A stretch of DNA of 64,000 bases from Cantharellus purpuraceus (taxonomy: Eukaryota > Basidiomycota > Agaricomycetes > Cantharellales > Hydnaceae), in the NCBI GenBank assembly GCA_025174535.1, contig JALBUN010000006.1, forward strand, positions 496,001 through 560,000, given 5' to 3'. A model generated the notes under the pieces. The model did not search any database and was not told the origin of the DNA. It saw nothing but the letters and a program-made list of their open reading frames with translations. A program made the position numbers and the translations under genes. Numbering within the stretch: position 1 is the first letter of the stretch; each line of letters starts with the position of its first letter. Below, piece by piece: positions 56,301-64,000 of the stretch.

Positions 56301-58536
56301 AAGGGGAGAGGATATAGCCTAGATACTCAACTGAGTTGGAGTAGAATTCACATTTGTCAGTGCAGGTGAAGAGGCCATGTTTGCAGAGATGTCAGAGTAC
56401 TTCTCAGACATGTGTCCAATGTTTATCTTCATTATTCAAATCCAAAATGTTGTCTAAGTAAATGAGGACAGTAACATTGAGGAGGTTGGTGAAGGTATCA
56501 TTCATGAACTGCTGGAAGGTGGCCAGAGCATTGGTTAGTCCAAAGGGCATGACACACCATTCAAAAGATCTGTATCAAGTGTGGAAAGTTGTTTTCCACT
56601 CATCGCCTTCTTGGATGCAGTCAGATGATAGGCATGTCAGAGATCTATTTTGGAATAGATCTTAGCCTTTTGTGGGCTCTCAAGTAGGTCCACAGTGCAG
56701 GGTATTGGGTATCAGTCTTTCTTAGTGATCTTGTTGAGTCCATGGAAGTCGACACATAAACAGAGTGATCCGTCCTTTTTGTGGACAAATAGGACCAGAG
56801 CTCCATAGGGGGATAAGGATGGGCAGATGAAGCCCATGGACAAGTTCTCATCTATGAATGTTTGGAGAGCCAGTAGCAATCTTTTTGGGATAGTGAGTAG
56901 ATAGGGCCAAGCGGAGGGGTGGAGTTGTCATCCAACTCAATCTTGAGATTGTATGGTCAGTGTTCTGCTAGGGAGTCAGCTTTAGACTTACTGAGCACAT
57001 TGGCAAACTTGTGATACTTCTTAGGAACCATAGATAGATCCAGTGGAGTTGTTCAAGCAGAACAGGTGGCGAGGAGCATTGGATTGGAGAGGTGAACCTG
57101 GAACATTTGTGAGCCCTCCAGTTTGCTTAGTCTGGTGAAGACCATAGCGTCCACCATTGATATAGACAGAGGGGTAGGTGGAGTATCTATCAGAGCAGAG
57201 TCAGCAGAGGTGGAAGATAATTTCACACCTAAAGTTGCTGGTGACACTGGAGAATGGAATGTGATATGGCCCAATGCCCAGTCAATCAATGGATTGTAGC
57301 AGGTGAGCCAATTATGTTTGAGAACCACAGAACAGCTGGAGTCAAGCAGAGTAACATAGAATGTAAGGTTCTGGATTTCTCTGACAGAAAAATGGATAGA
57401 CAGATCCATAGCTCATGAAATAATAGTATTAGTGGTGCATCAAATAATCAGAGCAATATCGGAGTTATGGTGTATGTATGGAGTTTATGTAAATTGGAAA
57501 AAGAGGAATCAAGGAAACAGTGAGTAGAACTGGAGTCAATTAATGCTTGGATAGCTGTATCAGGAATGGAGTCAGAGTAGATGAGGAGGGTGAGAGAGTC
57601 AGAGTGGGAAAGAGTGGATGCATTCAGGCAGACCTTGTTTGTCATATGGGGAGTACCAATGCAGCCCTCAGCCCATATGGAGGCTAGAGGACTGCTTACT
57701 ATTTTTCTGGGTCTGTTGCCTTGGTGTCAGACTTGTCCGTCATGGCATTGGCAGCACAGCCCTTTGCCTTTGCTGCAGACAAGGTTGCCTTGTTGCAATC
57801 CTTGGCTTGGTGGCCAGGCTTTCCACAGAACAGACAGAGGTTGTTGTCCATGTGGTGCTGGAGTTCCTGCTGGGTAAGTTTGCCATCCTTCCCCAGCTGG
57901 TGGAGAGGTTTGGAGTGCTCTTGCGAGCTCCAGAGTTATTGCCATTGCCAGAATTGTTCTGACCAGAACTGGAAGTGGCAGCATTACCAGTGTTTGACTT
58001 CTGGCTGGAGTTGGTAGTGGTCTTCTTATTGGACCCCTTGTTGGACTTTGGGGTCTTGTCTGATGATTTGTCCAATTTGTTGTTAGCCAAATTTTTGTGG
58101 GAGACCTCAGATTGACATTCCCAATAACAGGCATTGATGGATTGGGTGAGTTTGCAAAGGTTAACCAAAGTATCCAGCTTACCAATGCATGATATCTCAT
58201 CCTTAATGCAGGATGGGAGGCCAATGTAAAATTGGCATCAGAGTGCAGCATCGCCCCATTGGACTTTCAGAGCTAGCTGATGGAAACTCACAATGTATTT
58301 TGCGATCTTGTGATTTTCCTTCATCTGAAGTTGATCAAGTTCATTCTCAGCATTGGCCTTGGGGTTGTAAGGACCAAAATTGGTCTGGGGTTCAGAGATG
58401 AAGTTGGAGTAGTCTTCTGACCATATCAGGTCATCAGAGTCATCCATGAGTGCTGGCTTGAAGTAGTCCAGTGTGATGCCCTTGAGATAGGACATGGCAA
58501 AGGTGACCTTCACCTGATTGGATGTGAACACATCAG
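53307..58536 (-). pseudogene. Degraded gypsy copy E5 (minus strand)
   Basis: From right to left: gag from 58530, zinc knuckle near 57830, protease (LIDSSSTHCF, with the active-site glycine of DSG changed to Ser) near 57540, reverse transcriptase 57000-56300, a rearranged segment 55335-56300, RNase H near 55150, and integrase about 54990-53430 with decayed chromodomain sequence. It ends at 53307, before the antisense ORF would begin. The CpG content looks strongly reduced. Confidence 0.88.
55335..56300. other. Rearranged segment inside E5
   Basis: Contains an LTR-C tail in + orientation (about 55360-55457), then 55458-55700 of reverse transcriptase in + orientation although E5 is on the minus strand, then about 450 bp of unrecognised sequence (55705-56160), then an LTR-C head in minus orientation (about 56165-56297). 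Best explained by LTR-C insertion followed by inversion. Confidence 0.7.
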
Positions 58537-58948
58537 TGTATGGGAACCACCTTTTTCCTATCAAATCCTATTTATGCAGCACCAATGTGCTATACTTTGC
58601 TTTTCCATTCCTAAATATCAGCATATATTTGGTGCTTGTACCTGGAATGGACTTATTCAAATATTCTCTATTTTTCCATATTTTTTTCAGGAATATTCCA
58701 TGCAGAACTCAGCCCAGAATGATTTATTTCTGCTGTGCTGCAGTTGTGGACCCATAGGCGCCCACAAACCTTCACACAGCCGCCTCTCCCCCTTTGGACC
58801 AGGCATTTGGCCTGAATTCAAGCTCAGATGTCTCTGATCAATAAATATTCTGTAACTTAACAACCACAGCCTCTCAGGGCACTATTTTTCATGGAGATCA
58901 TCATCTGAGATGTGGCTATCCATGGCTGTGCAAACCAGTGCAGAAAAC
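58537..58948 (+). mobile_element. LTR-A fragment
   Basis: Starts TGTATGGGAACC after E5 gag and stops at 58948, where a copia LTR begins. It matches 61247-61658. Confidence 0.85.
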
Positions 58949-59793
58949 TGTTGGGAATGTGGCCATTATGTAAGCCCATACAATGGTCTGTTGTCAGTTT
59001 GCTTATGGAATAGATCCTATAAGCCTGTGTGCAACAGTCCTAGCAAACAGAAGGTGTGTAACGCAGTTGTTCAGCATGCCAAAGAATAATCAGGTTGAGG
59101 GGTAGGAGCAGCACTGGGTAACAGGAAAGTGAAATAGTGCTCTGTGGTCAGATGAGGATGGGAGCAAAAGGTCAGTCCAGATGGCTGATCATGCTCTGTG
59201 ACTGGATGACAATGGGGAGCCCAGTTGGGAGGTACGTGAAAGCTGGTTTCAGGAGAAGCAACCTCTCTGTGGCAGAGGGAAATCTGATCATTGAACCAAG
59301 GTGCTTTACCTCAGTGTAGAGATGATGGATTGTGATGTAGAGTGTAGAGCGTAGACTTAGAGCGTGGACTTTTGACTTTAGAGCATTGGCTGAAAACTTG
59401 TTGATTGATTCCAAAGGTGAAAACTAGCGCCCTTTTATATACAAATCCCCAGGGCACAACGACACAATATGAGGAGCAAATGATGTGATATGATGCAAGA
59501 TATGCTGATCAAGCCAGCTGATGAAGCATGTGAAGTTGAACTACTAATGGGGAAATCATGGAGAAATGAAGCGACAGATAGGGGTAATCTTTGTAAGAAT
59601 AGGGGGTGATGAGTAATAAAAGAACCAAAAATAGAACAAGGATGAGTAAGTCGTATATGAATGAATTAAAAGATGAAACAGGGGTGAGTCATATAAAAGA
59701 ACAATAGAAACATCCACCAATACCATCTTTCCTACAGCTCCGAAGGTAAATTGACCCTGAGTCACATGGGGACTTCAGTCAGCATCCACAACA
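58949..59793 (+). mobile_element. Probable copia LTR
   Basis: 845 bp bounded by TGTTG and CAACA, the usual copia LTR ends. The flanks AAAAC and AATAC match at four of five bases. It sits next to copia coding sequence but separated from it by a host-like ORF. Confidence 0.55.
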
Positions 59794-60213
59794 AATACTC
59801 CTTATTGTCTTAGTGATCCGTCTCCATATGGTATCCTGTTCCAAGGATATTTGGTCCCTTTGCCTGACATGATGTAACCTGAGTCGGATTGAAGTAGGAG
59901 GATAGGTCGGCGATGGCGACTGAAACTCTACCTCATGTTCAACTCTTCTATCTGTGTTACGATATAGAGGTGAAATACCAAGGAATGTATATGGTTCAAC
60001 AGAATCGTGAAAGAATATGGGATCGCCAATGGCATAAGAGAGACAGGGTGGGGATCTTGGATGTTGAAAGAGTTTTGGAAGTATTTTGACACGTGGAGGT
60101 GGCTTAACATGCCCATGGAGCTCGGCGTATTTTTGATAGTCCTCTGTGTCCAGAGACCAGTGTGACATATTATTAGAAGAGATGTTGGAGAGGGGAATAG
60201 AATTGGAAGCCAT
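59779..60213 (-). CDS. Hypothetical protein, 144 residues, host-like
   Basis: A clean open frame starting MASNSIPLSNISSNNMSHW, with a pyrimidine-rich leader and a TTTAAATAG element about 120 bp upstream, as in ordinary fungal genes. The middle has GDPIFFHDSVEPYTFLGISP. The last residues and the stop lie inside the copia LTR end, so the natural C-terminus was probably replaced by the insertion. No stops, unlike the surrounding retroelements. No domain recognised. It could also be an accessory ORF of the copia element. Confidence 0.5.
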   Translation of the reverse strand: MASNSIPLSNISSNNMSHWSLDTEDYQKYAELHGHVKPPPRVKILPKLFQHPRSPPCLSYAIGDPIFFHDSVEPYTFLGISPLYRNTDRRVEHEVEFQSPSPTYPPTSIRLRLHHVRQRDQISLEQDTIWRRITKTIRSICCGC

Positions 60214-60344
60214 GTGAATGATGATGAAAGGATCGGTGTGAATAGAAGGCTGATGATGATTGATGGCGATGAAACATGAGTGACAATCGATGGCTAGAAT
60301 TAGAGACTGAGGTGGAGAGGGAGTTGCGGTGCTATTTAAAAGTT

Positions 60345-61246
60345 GATATGAAAAGACGCTGGTGGAGTTGGACTGTCAGAGTGGTTTGATATACGTCCTC
60401 GATGTGTCCTGGCTCTTCACCAAATGCAAGACTCACAGGACAGGGATTCAATGTGTATGACTCGGGTGCATCCAGGCACATGTCACCTGACAAACACTGA
60501 TTCACGCAATTCACCAAGATCAAACCACAGCCTGTCAAAGCAGCCGATAAGACTGTATTCAATGCTGTTGGTGTGGGATCCCTATGAGTCATGATACCAA
60601 ATGGAAACCAGTCCACAGAGGTCACACTCAAAGACATACTGTACTGCCCCAACTTAGCGTTCACCCTGATATCCCTCACATGATGCAACCTCACAGGCTA
60701 CTCAGCGAAGTGCTGCATCCGAGATACGTGTGGAATAACTATAGGACTGATCCCACTTGTCAACGGACTGTACCAAGTAGATCACCAAGGCCACTTACTG
60801 AGTACTGCAAGCGCCACCAGCAAACTGATATCATTGGATGAACTGCACCGTCACATGGGTCACATATCCCCACAGGTTGCAAAACAGTTGATATGGGATA
60901 AGATTGTCACCGGAATAGACCTGGACATGTCAAGTGAATCCTTTTTTTGCAATGTGAAGGCAAAACCCATACCAAAAGAGTGTATCAATGACCGCTCCAG
61001 CAAACTTGGTGACAAGGTCCACTCAGACATATGGGGACCAGCAAAACCCAGAAGCTATAACCAAAAGGAGTACTTCGTCAGCTTTACAGATGACCATACA
61101 CAGTGGACACACCTAAATACCATAGAGAAGAAGAGCAAGACACTGAAATGCTATACCGAATATGAGGCCTGGATGGAAACACAGCACAGGGTCAGGATTA
61201 AATGGCTGCAAAGTGACCAAGGAGGAGAGTACTTATCTCGTGAGTT
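60345..61246 (+). pseudogene. Ty1/copia protease-integrase fragment
   Basis: The aspartic protease motif YDSGASRHMS lies near 60456, followed by a stop-interrupted stretch. From 60834 there is a 138-codon open part: the gag-pre-integrase zinc motif (LHRHMGHISPQVAKQL) and integrase core (VHSDIWGP, SDQGGEYLS). It is cut at 61246 by LTR-A, so the rest of integrase, reverse transcriptase and RNase H are missing. Confidence 0.88.
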
Positions 61247-63024
61247 TGTATGGGAACCACCTTTTCCCTATCAAATTCCATTTATGCAGCACCAATGTGC
61301 TATTCTTTGCTTTTCCATTCCTAAATATCAGCATATATTTGATGCTTGTACCTGGAATGGACTTATTCAAATATTCTCTATTTTTCCATATTTTTTCGGG
61401 AATATTCCATGCAGAACTCGGCTCAGAATCATTTATTTCTGCTGTGCTACAGTTGTGGACCCATAGGCGCCCACAAACCTTCACACAGCCGCCTCTCCCC
61501 TTTTGGACCAGGCATTTGGCCTCAATTCAAGCTCAGATGTCTCTGATCAATAAATATTCTGTAACTTAACAACCACAGCCTCTCAGGGCACTATTTTCCA
61601 TGCAGATCATCACCTGACATGTGGCTATCCATGGCTGTCCAAACCAGTGCAGAAAACAGGGTGGACACCCTTCTTTTTGCCTGATCAGTGCCTAGTTCAG
61701 GGATCAAATCAGCTGATGGGTGATCAAATCAGGTGATTGCCTTGGAAACATTCTAGCTGTTTCCCTCTATTATTAGATAGAACTTTCCAGAACCATTATT
61801 CAGCTCCTGATCAGTGTTAGTGCTGTGATCAGATCCTGTGATTGGCTTGGAATATTCTACCCCTTTCTTCCACCTTCCACAACCTTCCAGTAGTTTCCAT
61901 CTATTAATAGGTAGAATATTCCAGAAGCATTAGTCAGCCCCTGTAAATACAATATATAAGGAGGTCATTCTGCCTCTGAAATAGTAACATATTCAACCTA
62001 TTCTACCCATCTTCTGCACACCAGTGTGACTAGAGTGACATACAGTGTCATCCTCTATCTCAGTAACTGTTGATTACCAGTTCAAGGATCTTTTACAGTT
62101 GTGTAACTGTACTTGATTGCACTTGAAGTACTGATATTCCTGCTTTGGGCATGAGTGTAGTATCTGCCTCACATGACTACAAATCTACAGGGTGAGATTG
62201 TCTGTTGATAGTCCTGCCATTAGTGCTCTTTGTTTAAGTTACTAGTGTGTACTGCCTTTGCAGAGCATTAGGATCTTGAACTCGTGTGAAGCAGTTGCTA
62301 GACTGCTTCACACATTGTTACCCGCTTCTGAGTGCCACTGGTTGGACGGTTGGATTCATCCACCTACTTCCTTTAGCCTCTAAGTGCATTCCCATCTTTT
62401 TGGAATATCTGGACCCCTAAGTGTCTGTGAACTCTAGACTCTGGAAGTCTTATTCATTTCTTGCTGCTAAGAAATGTATTACTTTTCTGCATATGGTGTG
62501 AGGGCAACGCTGATGATGAGGCCACAACAACAAGATACTCAATAAGTGAGAGCTGATAAGAAATAATGCCAGCTGGTACAGCGGATATCCTCAGTCTATA
62601 CAGCTGTTTCTGATAAATACATGGGACTTTCTGGTACAGCGGATATCCTCAGAGATCAAGCTGAGGGGATCACACTGCACCAAGGCGAGTCTTTATACTA
62701 AATGATGGAGACGGATAGGAGAACCAAGATAGGGGAGGAAAGATAGGGGAAGTGATAGGGGCAATGAAATAGGGGAGACGCACCCTGACAGGCTGCGCTG
62801 ATAGGGGTGTCAAGAGAAAATACTAAAAATAGAATATGACTTATTTGAACCCTGACATATAGTCTGCATTGACCAATACAAAGGATTGTAACCAAAGTAC
62901 GAATGTTAAATTGTTTCTGGAGTTGTGCTGCAGCAGGGTTTGATATTCTTCTCAGCTGTTCATTCACGGAATTGTGGTGATTTAGAGTTTGCCCTAACAC
63001 CATAATTTTGCAGGTTCCAAAACA
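61247..63024 (+). mobile_element. LTR-A copy carrying a nested LTR-C
   Basis: TGTATGGGAACC...GGTTCCAAAACA with a 361 bp LTR-C inserted. The left flank GAGTT (copia integrase) and right flank GCCTG (gypsy gag) do not match. A TATATAAGG motif near 61953 suggests transcription on the + strand. Confidence 0.88.
62497..62857 (-). mobile_element. Solo LTR-C nested in LTR-A
   Basis: 361 bp, TGTGAGGGCAAC...CCCTGACA. Flanks TATGG (62492-62496) and TATAG (62858-62862) form a 5 bp duplication with one mismatch. A CTGGTACAGCGGATATCCTC block occurs twice inside. Confidence 0.85.
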
Positions 63025-63459
63025 GCCTGCTCCCAGCATCAACACCATCCCCGAGGTCATCGAAGAACTGACGGACCACATAGAGGCCATCAATGAAGAA
63101 GACGACACCCTGCCCTCTCCAAATCTGGTGCAAGCCATCTCCCTGCTCACCAGCAGCATCCGTAACCCACAAGCCCCTAAGTCCCAGACCAAGGTCCAAG
63201 AACCCAACCCATTCAATGGCTCTGATCCACAAAAACTCCAGCCGTTCTTGGTGCAATGCCGGTTGAATTTCCACGACTGCCCTGACATGTTCACATCCAA
63301 TCAGGTGAAGGTCACCTTCGCCATGTCCTATCTCAAGGGCACCACACTGGACTACTTCAAGCCAGCACTCATGGATGACTCCGATGAACCAATATGGTCA
63401 GATGACTACTCCGACTTCATCTCCAAACTTTGGACCAATTTTGGTCCTTACAACCCTGA
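63025..63459 (+). pseudogene. gypsy gag fragment (E6)
   Basis: An open stretch matching E1 gag from PAPSINTIPEV to FGPYNP. It starts mid-gag at the LTR-A end and is cut at 63459 by an LTR in the opposite orientation. Confidence 0.88.
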
Positions 63460-64000
63460 TGTTACGCACTAGGTCCAATTTGGGGTCGGAGATTGGATTG
63501 GAGGTTGGGTCGGAGGTTTGGTTGGAGTCGGAGTACGTCATGGGGGTCAGAACGGACTTGGCTTCAGCTTATGTGCTGTGCCCTCACTAATACCGGTGTC
63601 TGAGATTTCAGAGACGGAACTTAGAGAGTTAGGATCGGACTTAGGAGCTAGGCGTGATTCAATATTCAAACTGGGGAATGAAGCCCCCAGTCGGGCAACT
63701 TAAATACATATTTGAAATCTAATAATAATTACTCCAGTGATGGGTCTCCGAGGCTGACGGCCTTACATGAGTATGTCCAAGTCCGATGGGGACGGATGTC
63801 CGGGTTCCTATGGTGATGCTGATGCATCGATTGGAACCGGAGATGGATGGGTGGAATCGGCGGTGACAGTTGGACAGGTAAATGGAGACGTAGCGGTTTC
63901 CAAATGGAGTATAGATTTTATATGCGCGGGGATCTGAGGGGATCGGACGGGGATCTGGGCGTTAATGAATATAGTCATAACAGTATCTCTCCATTTAAGG
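63460..64000 (-). mobile_element. 3' end of a further minus-strand gypsy element
   Basis: LTR 63460-63982 (TGTTACGCACTAGG...CATAACA). The last 18 bases are the reverse complement of the purine-rich tract that precedes the E1 3' LTR, so this is a 3' LTR and the body of the element continues beyond the window. Confidence 0.85.

Overview
The window reads as nuclear DNA of a basidiomycete fungus, most likely an agaricomycete mushroom. Host genes are broken by many 40-65 bp GT-AG introns. Ty3/gypsy chromoviruses and Ty1/copia elements are nested several deep. The single-copy genes include an Akr1-type palmitoyltransferase, a UBE2S-type E2 and an OTUD3-like deubiquitinase. I see no rRNA, tRNA or CRISPR array.

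Layout. (1) 1-766: part of a 1.4 kb LTR family (called LTR-A here). (2) 767-about 4112: copy 1 of a segmental duplication with a small spliced gene, frameshifted in this copy. (3) About 4113-18414: the host gene island. It holds a small unknown gene (5470-6020, -), Hsp20 (-) with a heat-shock promoter, AKR1 (+), UBE2S (-), an OTU protease (-) and an unknown six-exon gene (+). (4) 19443-37104: stacked retroelements. They include a complete 7.9 kb gypsy element (E1, 19847-27747, target duplication CAGAT) inserted in an LTR-A copy, copia and second-family gypsy fragments, and a minus-strand gypsy copy (E3). (5) 37105-42314: copy 2 of the segmental duplication, with the small gene intact, sandwiched between oppositely oriented gypsy elements. 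(6) 42315-64000: more retroelements. These are gypsy copy E2, broken by a solo LTR-A and a 605 bp AT-rich DNA-transposon-like insertion; a near-perfect 0.84 kb inverted repeat of LTR-A copies; gypsy copy E5 with an internal inversion; a copia element next to a host-like ORF; and the end of another gypsy element running off the window.

The most unusual item is a long antisense gene in the gypsy elements, between pol and the 3' LTR. It has its own TATA box and encodes a coiled-coil protein whose six cysteines fit the spacing of a fungal Zn(II)2Cys6 cluster. Two copies in the window keep all six cysteines. All gypsy gag-pol copies are dead, mostly through CpG-type transitions, so any mobilisation would depend on copies elsewhere.

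The host genes are housekeeping and do not form a pathway, although UBE2S and the OTU protein act in opposite directions on ubiquitin. Exon structures were read by eye from splice signals, frame and family conservation.
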